From contig JAGOBA010000010.1 of assembly GCA_017983635.1 (NCBI GenBank), positions 1-64,000 of the forward strand: 64,000 nt of DNA. Reading direction: 5' to 3'. The translations under genes were made by a program, and so were the position numbers. The DNA is from Alphaproteobacteria bacterium (GTDB lineage: Bacteria; Pseudomonadota; Alphaproteobacteria; Micropepsales; Micropepsaceae). Of this stretch, positions 57,172-64,000 are shown piece by piece (within the stretch, counting starts at the first letter, position 1; each line of letters opens with the position of its first letter). Below the pieces are notes generated by a model. That model worked only from the letters and a program-made list of their open reading frames with translations, had not been told where the DNA came from and made no database searches.

Positions 57172-58614
57172 ATGAGAGTCCTCCGAGCCCTCGGCCTCAT
57201 CGTCATTCTGCTGCTCATCGCAGCGCCGATCTTCTATTGGACACTGCAACCGCCGGCGCCGCTACCAGCGCCGGAGCGCGGTGGCGCGTTCCACAATGTC
57301 ACCGTCGTTCAGCCGGGTGAGAGCCGCCTGCTCGGCCAATCGCTGACGATTGCGGGCGCTGCGATCGGCACGATCGCGCCCACCGAGGGCGGCAAGCCTG
57401 GCTCCTACACCGGCATGTTTGTGCTGCCCGGCCTCATCAACATGCACGCGCACCACCCGCCGCAAGCGATCCCCGTCGCGCGCGATCTCTTCCCGTTGCT
57501 CAATTTGATGCACGGCGTGACGACCGTGCGCGACGCGGGCGACATCGACGGCAAGACCGTGGCGCCGCTGCGCGAACTCATCCGCGCGGGAAAGATCGCA
57601 GGCCCGCGCATCTTTGCCTGCGGCCCGTTCGTCGACGGCCCGAGGAAGCAGTGGGAAAACACGCGCTCCATCACCGACCCGACTGAGGCAAAGGCGGTCG
57701 TCCACGACATCAAGGCCGCAGGCTACGACTGCGTCAAACTCTATGACTACCTCGGCCCCGACGTCCTCGCCGCGCTCGTTGCCGCCGCGAAGGAGGAGGG
57801 CATGCCCACGATCGGTCACGTGCCGCGCGCTGTGCCGTACCCCGGCGGCATCGGCGACGTGCAGCATTTCACCGGCGTTCCCTTCACGCCGAACACAGAC
57901 CCGCGCCACTTCCCTGAGGTGATGGACGCTTGGGGCGCGGTCGACGATGCGCAGATCGATCGCATCGTCAAGATCACGCTCGCGAACGGCACCGCGAACA
58001 CGCCGACATTGGTCACCATCGCCAAAGGCGGCAACTTCGCCAACTACGAAGCGATGCGAAAGGCCGCATCGGCACTGCTGCCGCGCTATTACGCCGACGT
58101 CCTCTGGCATCCGACCGAAGGCTTGCCGCGCGACGTCAGCGAAAAGAACCTGACGCGCCTCAAGCAGGCCCTCGCCGTCGAGAAGCGCGTCCTCAAGCGC
58201 CTCTTCGATGCCGGCGCCACGCTCCACATCGGCACGGATTCGCTCACCGGTTTCGTCATACCCGGCATCGACGTCTGGGAAGAAATGCGCGAATTCGCCG
58301 ACGCCGGCGTGCCCCTTGAACAAGTCTGGAAGATCGCAACCTTAGGCAACGGCAGCGCGCTTTCCGCCAACCTCGGCCGCCTCACCCCAGGCGCCCCCGC
58401 CGACTTCCTGATCTTCCGCGAAGACCCGACGAAAGACCTCGCGAACCTCTCCACGTTCGAAGCCGTCGTCGCCGACGGCCGCCTTTACACCAAGCAAGAC
58501 CTCGCCAACCGCTTCGCCCGCCTGCAAGCCCAATGGTCGAACCCCATCGTCGACACGATCATGACCGAAGCCGTCCGCCAAGCGCTGGCGCGGTTCAAGA
58601 AAGAAGGGAAGTAG
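57172..58614 (+). CDS. Amidohydrolase-superfamily metal-dependent hydrolase
   Basis: A 480-residue protein. A membrane helix at residues 4-24 is followed by a two-part beta-sandwich and TIM barrel. Metal ligands are visible in MHAHH (about residue 90), the bridging lysine in DCVKLYDY (about 188), His in IGHVPRAVPYP and Asp in GTDSLTG (about 354). The pattern fits the imidazolonepropionase/prolidase-like branch. The substrate is unknown. The membrane anchor suggests action at the outer face of the inner membrane. It is probably in one transcript with the YbjN gene. Confidence 0.85.
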   Translation: MRVLRALGLIVILLLIAAPIFYWTLQPPAPLPAPERGGAFHNVTVVQPGESRLLGQSLTIAGAAIGTIAPTEGGKPGSYTGMFVLPGLINMHAHHPPQAIPVARDLFPLLNLMHGVTTVRDAGDIDGKTVAPLRELIRAGKIAGPRIFACGPFVDGPRKQWENTRSITDPTEAKAVVHDIKAAGYDCVKLYDYLGPDVLAALVAAAKEEGMPTIGHVPRAVPYPGGIGDVQHFTGVPFTPNTDPRHFPEVMDAWGAVDDAQIDRIVKITLANGTANTPTLVTIAKGGNFANYEAMRKAASALLPRYYADVLWHPTEGLPRDVSEKNLTRLKQALAVEKRVLKRLFDAGATLHIGTDSLTGFVIPGIDVWEEMREFADAGVPLEQVWKIATLGNGSALSANLGRLTPGAPADFLIFREDPTKDLANLSTFEAVVADGRLYTKQDLANRFARLQAQWSNPIVDTIMTEAVRQALARFKKEGK

Positions 58615-58660
58615 TCTTCCTGGGACCGCCGGCATCCCTGCCGGCTCTTTCTTGCCGGCG
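58615..58660. repeat. GC-rich stop-codon-adjacent repeat, family B copy 3
   Basis: CTTCCTGGGACCGCCGGCAT, continuing CCCTGCCGGCTCTTT, begins at the base after the amidohydrolase stop codon. It matches the left arm of the copy at 35131 (CTTCCTGGGACCGCGGGCGT). It folds through GCCGGC blocks and a second CTTGCCGGCGGC half follows. Here the right arm with CCAGG is lacking. Confidence 0.7.
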
Positions 58661-58730
58661 GCGCAACGCCTTTTCCGTCAAAGCAGATGCAGGCTGCTGA
58701 CACGTCGCTGTCGCGCGCGAGTGTTGCCCC

Positions 58731-58764
58731 AAAGCAAAAGGCGCGTACCTCGCGGCACGCGCCT
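58731..58764 (-). terminator. Rho-independent terminator of the DUF3108 gene
   Basis: A perfect 8-bp stem, AGGCGCGT/ACGCGCCT, around a 10-base loop, 24 bp beyond the stop of the minus-strand gene. On that strand TTTTGCTTT follows the stem. Confidence 0.85.
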
Positions 58765-58788
58765 CCCACCATTCGTCATCTCAAGACC

Positions 58789-59637
58789 TCAGCTCGTCTT
58801 CTGCGCGCCGTCGATTGTGATCTTGCGCGCGTGGGCAAGCGCAACGCCATAGGGCGTGTCGGTCATGATCTTCACCGGCACGACGAACTTCTTCACCGGT
58901 CCGCCGGCAGAGCTTTCGATCGTGGCGAACCACGCCGTGATCACCGGCAGCTTGCCCTTGTTCAGGTTCGGCTTGAAGCCGGCGAGCTGCTTGTACGTCA
59001 CGGTGCACTTGGTCGCCGGTCCGGAATAACCGCCGTCGGTTTTCACCTTGTCTTGGCCCGCGAAAGCGAACTCGATGTCGTAGCGCCGCCGCCCGTCGAA
59101 CACGCGCACAGTGTCCCCGCACGGCTTGGCCGCGGTGACCGAAACGCCCGAGAGCGAGTACGCGAGACCCGACAGCGGGTCCAACGTGCCGCGCTTCTGT
59201 TCTTCCGTCACCGGGTACCGCTCGGTGTTGTATGCCGGCTCCGCGAACAGCTGTATGCCCGACGCCGTGTAGGTCAGATCGACCTTCTGGTTCTGCTTCT
59301 CGTTGTTTGTGTTCGAATTGTACTTCGCCGGCTGCAACGCCGCACCGGCAACGACGCCGGTGGAGGTTGCATCGATCACCGCCTCGTAGAACGAGTTCAC
59401 CACGCCCGCTGTCTTCAACCGCGAGACGGAGGCATACGTGTTGCCGGTGAAACTCGACTTGATGCCGATGTTCCCCAGATTGAACCCGCCGAGGTAAACC
59501 TGCCAGACGAGCTGCACGGTGCTCGACGGGCCGGCGGCCGTGGTTGCGGGCATCGTGGGCGGCGCGCCCGCTTCTTCCGCGGAGACCGCAAGGGGCGTGA
59601 GGACGAAACACGTCGCAAGCAACAAACGTTTCAGCAT
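58789..59637 (-). CDS. DUF3108 exported protein
   Basis: A 282-residue protein with a signal peptide ([20 protein letters not shown]). The mature domain fits DUF3108, a beta-rich periplasmic family often seen in alphaproteobacteria: it opens [19 protein letters not shown] and contains [15 protein letters not shown] and [14 protein letters not shown]. The function is unknown. It has its own terminator. It diverges from meaB. Confidence 0.8.
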   Translation of the reverse strand: MLKRLLLATCFVLTPLAVSAEEAGAPPTMPATTAAGPSSTVQLVWQVYLGGFNLGNIGIKSSFTGNTYASVSRLKTAGVVNSFYEAVIDATSTGVVAGAALQPAKYNSNTNNEKQNQKVDLTYTASGIQLFAEPAYNTERYPVTEEQKRGTLDPLSGLAYSLSGVSVTAAKPCGDTVRVFDGRRRYDIEFAFAGQDKVKTDGGYSGPATKCTVTYKQLAGFKPNLNKGKLPVITAWFATIESSAGGPVKKFVVPVKIMTDTPYGVALAHARKITIDGAQKTS

Positions 59638-59772
59638 CGATCTAAGAACCTCGTTGATAACGCCGTGGATGAACGTGGCGCCGCAGAACGGGCGGCTATA
59701 TGTTCGCCGACCGTGGTTGAATTGTGGCGGAAAAATCGGTCGTCATTCAAGCAGCAATCGTCACCAGATAGT

Positions 59773-60771
59773 ATGAACGCTCATTCATCCGAAGACGACA
59801 AAATCCGGGATTTGGCCGCTGCGGTTGTAGCCGGCGACCGGCGCGCGTTGGCGAAGGCCATAACCCTCGTCGAATCGCAGCGCCCCAGGGATGAAGTCGC
59901 CGCAACCGCGCTCGTGGCCTTGGCGCTGCCGCACGCGGGGCGCGCGCTTCGTCTGGGCCTGTCCGGCGCGCCAGGCGTCGGTAAATCAACTTTCGTTGAA
60001 GCGATGGGGACATGGTTGACGGGGCAGGGCCACCGCGTCGCCGTGCTCGCCGTCGATCCGTCGTCGCGCCGCTCGGGCGGTTCGATCCTCGGCGACAAGA
60101 CGCGCATGGTGAAGCTCGCACAGGAAGCGAACGCCTTCATCCGCCCGTCGCCGGCCGGAACGACCTTGGGCGGCGTTGCCCGCCGCACGCGCGAAAGCAT
60201 GGTGCTGGTTGAGGCTGCGGGCTTTGATGTCGTGCTCGTCGAAACCGTCGGCGTCGGCCAATCCGAAACCGCGGTCGCCGATATGGTCGATATGTTCGTC
60301 GTGCTGGTGTCGCCGGGTGGCGGCGACGAACTGCAAGGCATCAAGCGCGGCATCATGGAACTCGCCGATCTTGTCGTGGTCACCAAGGCCGACGGTGATC
60401 TCCTCCCCGCCGCCAACCGCGCCGCCGCGGAGTACCGTACCGCGCTGCATTTGATGCGGCCAAAGTTCAAAGACTGGAGCGCCGGTGTCCGCCTGGTCTC
60501 AAGCACCGAAGGCAAAGGCATCGCCGAAGTCTGGAGCACCATCGAGAACTTCCGCACCCATCTCACCGCCACCGGCGATTGGACCCGCCAACGCCGCGAC
60601 CAACGCGTCGCCTGGCTCTGGGGCGAACTCCGCGAAGGATTGTTGGCCAGCCTTACCGACGATGAGGCACTCCGATCCGAACTCGTCCGCTTGGAAAGAG
60701 AGGTCGCCGAGGGAAAGGTCCCCGCCACAACGGCTGCCCGTGAAATCGTAAATCGTTGGCGGAAGAAATGA
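59773..60771 (+). CDS. meaB: Methylmalonyl-CoA mutase-associated GTPase MeaB
   Basis: A 332-residue G3E-family GTPase that loads and protects the cobalamin cofactor of methylmalonyl-CoA mutase. Walker [10 protein letters not shown] is at residues 64-72, followed by [35 protein letters not shown] and a base-specificity VVTKADGD. The length and C-terminal helical dimerisation arm match MeaB/ArgK. ATG 59773 gives the canonical N-terminus; the open frame upstream is antisense to the DUF3108 gene. The mutase gene is 12 kb upstream, on the same strand. Confidence 0.93.
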   Translation: MNAHSSEDDKIRDLAAAVVAGDRRALAKAITLVESQRPRDEVAATALVALALPHAGRALRLGLSGAPGVGKSTFVEAMGTWLTGQGHRVAVLAVDPSSRRSGGSILGDKTRMVKLAQEANAFIRPSPAGTTLGGVARRTRESMVLVEAAGFDVVLVETVGVGQSETAVADMVDMFVVLVSPGGGDELQGIKRGIMELADLVVVTKADGDLLPAANRAAAEYRTALHLMRPKFKDWSAGVRLVSSTEGKGIAEVWSTIENFRTHLTATGDWTRQRRDQRVAWLWGELREGLLASLTDDEALRSELVRLEREVAEGKVPATTAAREIVNRWRKK

Positions 60772-60806
60772 TGAGACTATCGATAGAACAAACGGCGAAA
60801 CCAATC

Positions 60807-60868
60807 TCACCTCTACCTTCCCTTGGGAAGGGCGAGGGGCCGGGGGTGAGGGAAGGGCGGTCCGCAGG
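60807..60868. repeat. REP-like GC-rich hairpin after meaB
   Basis: CCTTCCCTTGGGAAGG is a self-complementary block. It is nested in outer CTCACC and GGTGAG halves, followed by GGGAAGGGC. It resembles the widespread REP-like sequences of proteobacteria (CTCACC.. with GGCCGGGGGTGAGGG). It starts about 36 bp after the meaB stop codon. Confidence 0.6.
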
Positions 60869-61038
60869 CTCTCATCTAGCCAGGTGCGACGTATCGGCCT
60901 TCCCGCACCTCCAGCCCGCTGGACGTCGCTCGGTTGTCTTGACGCCCCGCACCCCCTCCACTATAGGTCCGGCCCTCCCGCGCGGGCCACAAATCCGCGT
61001 GGGTTCTCGTTTCATCTTACCGACGGACTTTGACGACC

Positions 61039-61350
61039 ATGGCGCGGCGCTGCGAATTGACGGGCAAGGGCGTGTTGAGCGGACACAATGTCAGCCACGC
61101 GAACAACAAGACGAAGCGCAAGTTCCGCCCGAATCTGGCGGAAGTGTCGGTCATGTCGGAAAAGCTCGACCGCACGGTTCGGCTAAAAATCTCGAAGAAC
61201 GCCCTGCGGTCGATCGACCACAATGGCGGCCTCGACGCCTTCATCATCAAGCAAAACGACGAAAACCTGTCCGATCGCGCCCGCCGTCTGAAGCGCGAAA
61301 TCGTCAAGGTCATCAAAGCCGCAGCCCCCGCCGCTGCCGCCAAAGCGTAA
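61039..61350 (+). CDS. rpmB: 50S ribosomal protein L28
   Basis: A 103-residue L28 protein. The start [20 protein letters not shown] and [10 protein letters not shown] are canonical, and [20 protein letters not shown] is typical of the longer alphaproteobacterial form. It is a structural component of the large ribosomal subunit. ATG 61039 gives the normal N-terminus; an ATG at 61030 adds three residues and is less likely. In alphaproteobacteria it commonly lies near cobT, as here. Confidence 0.95.
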   Translation: MARRCELTGKGVLSGHNVSHANNKTKRKFRPNLAEVSVMSEKLDRTVRLKISKNALRSIDHNGGLDAFIIKQNDENLSDRARRLKREIVKVIKAAAPAAAAKA

Positions 61351-61417
61351 CCACGCGCACTTGCACGCCTAGTCCGTCTTTCGCACCCTGGGGCCAACGA
61401 TTCTGTTGGGTCCCCTG

Positions 61418-62131
61418 GTGAGCAACGTCAATCGCCTAGCCGCTGAAGGCGGCGTGATCGTTTCGCACGCCGAACCGCGCGCCCATTGGCTCGCGCGGGC
61501 GCTGCGCGACGTCGCGATCCTGACCCCACCGGCGATCGCAGTGGTGGCGACGTTGCTCGTCGCCTGGCAGCTGCGCGACACGCCGCTGACGTTGTTCGAC
61601 GGCATCTTAAGCCCGCCCGGCCGCCCCGAGTTCTACCCTTCGCATTGGCTGAGCGTCGGCCACGCGATCGTGCCGGTGATCTTTCTGATCGCAAACCTCG
61701 TGAACCGCCGCTACGGCGAAGACTTCGCCCTCGCGCACGTCTTCGGTTCGTGGTCGCTCGTCTCTCTGATGGCGGTTGCCATGATCTTTCACGCGCATCC
61801 CAGCCTGCCGCATCCGGGCGAGGTGCCAAGTGTGCGCGTTGCCGCCGCATTCCTGGGCGCGATGTCAATCGGCCAACTCGCCGGCGTTTATGTCTTCGAC
61901 CGCACCCGCGGCATCGAATGGTGGAACGCCCCCGTTTACAGCGCGCTCACCCACACCTTCGTCGGCATGATCCTGTTCTATGTCGGTGCCTACGTCGGCA
62001 CCGATTGGGTGTGGCTCAACCGTATGTCCGTCGACATCGGCGTAAAGGCTGCGATGGCTTTCGCATTGCTGCTACCCTACCTGCTGCTCAGACCCATCGT
62101 CCGCCCGACGGCAGGCCTCGGCGGTTTTTAG
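61418..62131 (+). CDS. VUT-family (YhhQ-like) membrane protein, putative queuosine precursor transporter
   Basis: About 237 residues with six hydrophobic helices. The layout resembles the VUT family (YhhQ): IANLVNRRYGEDFALAHVFG, GQLAGVYVFDRTRGIEWWNAPVYSAL and a final VDIGVKAAMAFALLLPYLLL. YhhQ imports queuosine precursors. Family signatures around AFL..Q and DVxVF are changed here (GQLAGVYVFD), so the substrate may differ. The start is uncertain: GTG 61418 or TTG 61406, neither with a clear ribosome site. It converges with the phytase-like gene with a 4-bp overlap. Confidence 0.6.
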   Translation: MSNVNRLAAEGGVIVSHAEPRAHWLARALRDVAILTPPAIAVVATLLVAWQLRDTPLTLFDGILSPPGRPEFYPSHWLSVGHAIVPVIFLIANLVNRRYGEDFALAHVFGSWSLVSLMAVAMIFHAHPSLPHPGEVPSVRVAAAFLGAMSIGQLAGVYVFDRTRGIEWWNAPVYSALTHTFVGMILFYVGAYVGTDWVWLNRMSVDIGVKAAMAFALLLPYLLLRPIVRPTAGLGGF

Positions 62132-63117
62132 TCTTTGAGCTCGAACATCATCAACAGCGTCAGCTGCAGCGGCGCGTTGAAGTTATCGTCGGAGAGCAAA
62201 TAGACGATCGTCCGCCCATCTTCGTCTTTGCGAACGGAAAGGCCTTCCATGTTGTCGATGATGAAGTTCATGCCCACATCGGCCAGCAACTCGGCCTCCA
62301 TCGGCGCCTCCGGTCCGACACCCTGCGCCGCAATGCGCCGCATCTCGAACCCAACGCCGCCCGTGCGGCTGAACCGCCGCTCCAGCGTCAGCACATCGCC
62401 GTTCGCAAGCTGCCGCACGTCTGTCAGATCGAACGGCGGCCGCCGCTTCAACGTCACGGCTTCCGCGTCCTCGCCCTTCAACAACCAACCGCGAATGTTC
62501 CCCTCGCCATCGTGGAACGACTCAGTCAGCGCCAGCAAACGCCCATCGTTCAGCAGCGCGATCCCTTCAAGCCCGCCATTGCTCGGCGCACCCTTCAGCT
62601 CGTCCGGCACCGGCACCACGGCAGGTTTCGCCGCCAGCCCCGCCCTGCCGAAGGGATAACGCCAAATCCGATGGTCGCCCTCGAAGCTCACATAGACGTC
62701 GCCGTCGATCGATCCGGTCAGCCCCTCGGCGTCACCGCCTTTTCCGACGAGCGCCGATCCATCCGGCGCCAACAACGGCCCGATCTCGACGCCCTTCGCA
62801 CCCACCAAGCGCCCATCGCGATAGCTAAGCTCGCCCGTCAACCAGTGGCTCGAATCCGTGATCGCCAGAAACCGCGTCCCGTCATCCGAGACAATCAACC
62901 CGGAGAGCCCGCCGAAGTCGGCCTCGTCCGACGTGAGCCGCAGCGAACCCAAATGCACGAGCTTCCCCGCCGCCTGTTTCGCGTCCTCGCCCGTGCTGAA
63001 CGGCAGCGCCTTCGCTTGAATGGTGAGCGGCCGCACCGCTTCTTGCGCGCACGCCGACACAGCGAACGCGAAGGCCGCGACCGCGGCCAACCCGATATGC
63101 GTGAGTTTGGAGGTCAC
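62128..63117 (-). CDS. Esterase-like activity of phytase domain lipoprotein
   Basis: A 329-residue protein with a lipoprotein signal ([16 protein letters not shown], lipobox VSAC). The mature domain fits the 'esterase-like activity of phytase' (PF13449-type) beta-propeller: it has [64 protein letters not shown] and [18 protein letters not shown]. The biochemical role is unproven. The gene starts with GTG overlapping the cobT stop by 4 bp (GTGA), so it is translated with cobT. Confidence 0.82.
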   Translation of the reverse strand: MTSKLTHIGLAAVAAFAFAVSACAQEAVRPLTIQAKALPFSTGEDAKQAAGKLVHLGSLRLTSDEADFGGLSGLIVSDDGTRFLAITDSSHWLTGELSYRDGRLVGAKGVEIGPLLAPDGSALVGKGGDAEGLTGSIDGDVYVSFEGDHRIWRYPFGRAGLAAKPAVVPVPDELKGAPSNGGLEGIALLNDGRLLALTESFHDGEGNIRGWLLKGEDAEAVTLKRRPPFDLTDVRQLANGDVLTLERRFSRTGGVGFEMRRIAAQGVGPEAPMEAELLADVGMNFIIDNMEGLSVRKDEDGRTIVYLLSDDNFNAPLQLTLLMMFELKD

Positions 63118-64000
63118 CGCGCGGCCACCGCCACCGGCGCGCGGGGGCGCATCGGCCGCCGTGGCGCAGGGCCGGCGCTCTTCTTCGTATCCTCGTCGAA
63201 CAGCTCCGCCAGCTTCTCGGTCATCGCGCCGCCCAGCTGCTCCGCATCGACGATCGTCACCGCCCGTTTGTAGTAGCGCGTCACGTCATGCCCGATACCG
63301 ATGGCAATCACTTCGATCGGCGAGCGGTTCTCGATCGTGTCGATCACCTCGCGCAGATGCCGCTCCAAATAGTTGCCGGCGTTAACGGACAGCGTCGAGT
63401 CGTCAACCGGCGCGCCGTCCGAAATCACCATCAGAATGCGCCGTTGCTCCGGCCGCGCGATCAAACGATTGTGCGCCCACATCAACGCCTCGCCGTCGAT
63501 GTTCTCTTTCAGCAAGCCCTCGCGCATCATCAGCCCAAGGTTCCGCCGCGCGCGCCGCCACGGGGCATCCGCCTGCTTGTAGACGATGTGGCGCAGATCG
63601 TTCAGCCGTCCCGGCGCCGGCGGCTTGTTGTCCGTAAGCCACTTGTCGCGCGACTGCCCGCCCTTCCAGGCTTTGGTCGTGAAGCCCAAAATCTCGACCT
63701 TCACGTTGCAGCGCTCCAATGTGCGCGCCAGAATATCGGCGCACATCGCAGCCACCATGATCGGCCGCCCGCGCATCGACCCCGAATTGTCGAGCAGCAG
63801 CGTCACCACCGTGTCGCGGAACTTCATGTCCTTCTCGACCTTGTACGACAGCGGATGCATTGGATCCGTCACGACGCGCGACAGTCGCGCCGCGTCCAAG
63901 ATGCCCTCCTCAAGGTCGAACTCCCAGGTCCGGTTCTGCTTCGCCATCAACCGCCGCTGCAGCTTGTTGGCGAGCCGTGAGACCACACCCTGCAACGCCT
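63114..64000 (-). CDS. cobT: Cobaltochelatase subunit CobT, C-terminal part (runs off the window)
   Basis: The last ~295 residues of CobT, the VWA-domain subunit of the aerobic ATP-dependent cobaltochelatase (CobNST) that inserts Co2+ into hydrogenobyrinic acid a,c-diamide. The MIDAS motif [13 protein letters not shown] is intact, followed by [18 protein letters not shown] and [14 protein letters not shown]. The 5' part lies beyond position 64000, and cobS is expected further out. With btuFCD this indicates both synthesis and uptake of cobalamin. Confidence 0.93.
   Translation of the reverse strand, partial: ALQGVVSRLANKLQRRLMAKQNRTWEFDLEEGILDAARLSRVVTDPMHPLSYKVEKDMKFRDTVVTLLLDNSGSMRGRPIMVAAMCADILARTLERCNVKVEILGFTTKAWKGGQSRDKWLTDNKPPAPGRLNDLRHIVYKQADAPWRRARRNLGLMMREGLLKENIDGEALMWAHNRLIARPEQRRILMVISDGAPVDDSTLSVNAGNYLERHLREVIDTIENRSPIEVIAIGIGHDVTRYYKRAVTIVDAEQLGGAMTEKLAELFDEDTKKSAGPAPRRPMRPRAPVAVAAR

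Noticed and set aside
61486-63273. A 595-residue plus-strand frame across the VUT and phytase-like genes
   Set aside because: It overlaps two supported genes in other frames and translates to Arg/His/Pro-rich sequence without motifs.

Overview
The window is 64 kb of GC-rich chromosome from what looks like an alphaproteobacterium, most likely a Caulobacterales/Hyphomonadaceae-type lineage. The inference rests on an RpoH-type sigma factor, a CarD regulator, the 7Fe ferredoxin FdxA and an SUV3-like helicase followed by an S4 protein. Further support comes from the rpmB-cobT neighbourhood, GANTC (CcrM-type) sites in one intergenic region, and dense coding with many antisense shadow frames. No phage, conjugative genes, transposase or CRISPR array was seen, so this is core plus lightly accessory chromosome.

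Layout. 0-10 kb: a feruloyl-CoA synthase-like ligase, a 7TM sensor kinase, an HSL-type esterase, two medium-chain reductases, a cupin and an MpaB-type oxygenase. 10-15 kb: a decayed GxxExxY gene, then a three-gene minus-strand operon (glpD, lipid-kinase-like protein, alkyl-DHAP-synthase-like flavoprotein) that could make ether-type glycerolipids. 15-24.8 kb: tandem alpha/beta hydrolases, an epimerase, a CorC/HlyC transporter, a GFA protein, an acyl-CoA dehydrogenase, a GH36 alpha-galactosidase and an enoyl-CoA hydratase. 24.9-28 kb: a vitamin B12 uptake locus, btuF, a cobalamin riboswitch, btuC and btuD. 28-36 kb: a zeta-toxin-like kinase with a small overlapping partner, an EF-G paralogue, a Ddl-like ATP-grasp protein, a WYL regulator divergent from a DUF1579-like gene, an enolase-superfamily enzyme and an SDR. 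36-45 kb: tRNA-Arg(CCT), an SNase-like protein, a phosphoesterase, rpoH, carD, fdxA, a ParDE-like module, the S4 protein and the helicase. 45-64 kb: methylmalonyl-CoA mutase, rmuC, Fic, a membrane patatin-like protein, TerC, an HtrA-like protease, YbjN, an amidohydrolase, meaB, rpmB, a VUT-family protein, a phytase-like esterase and the 3' part of cobT.

Themes. Cobalamin recurs: uptake under a riboswitch, a cobaltochelatase subunit, the B12-dependent mutase and its GTPase chaperone MeaB. Two distant loci that carry DUF1579-like paralogues share a 25-bp palindrome (20 of 25 positions identical), which predicts a small regulon of the WYL regulator.

The most unusual feature is a set of dispersed inverted repeats lying directly after stop codons. 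Five copies have different arms built from short iterations (ACGAAG-, ACGATGAA- or CGCCAAGA-like), yet all keep a common 13-bp palindromic core, GGCGCGAAGCGCC. A second family (GGGACCGCGGGCG-type) also follows stop codons. A third palindrome sits inside the btuF reading frame and is apparently translated.
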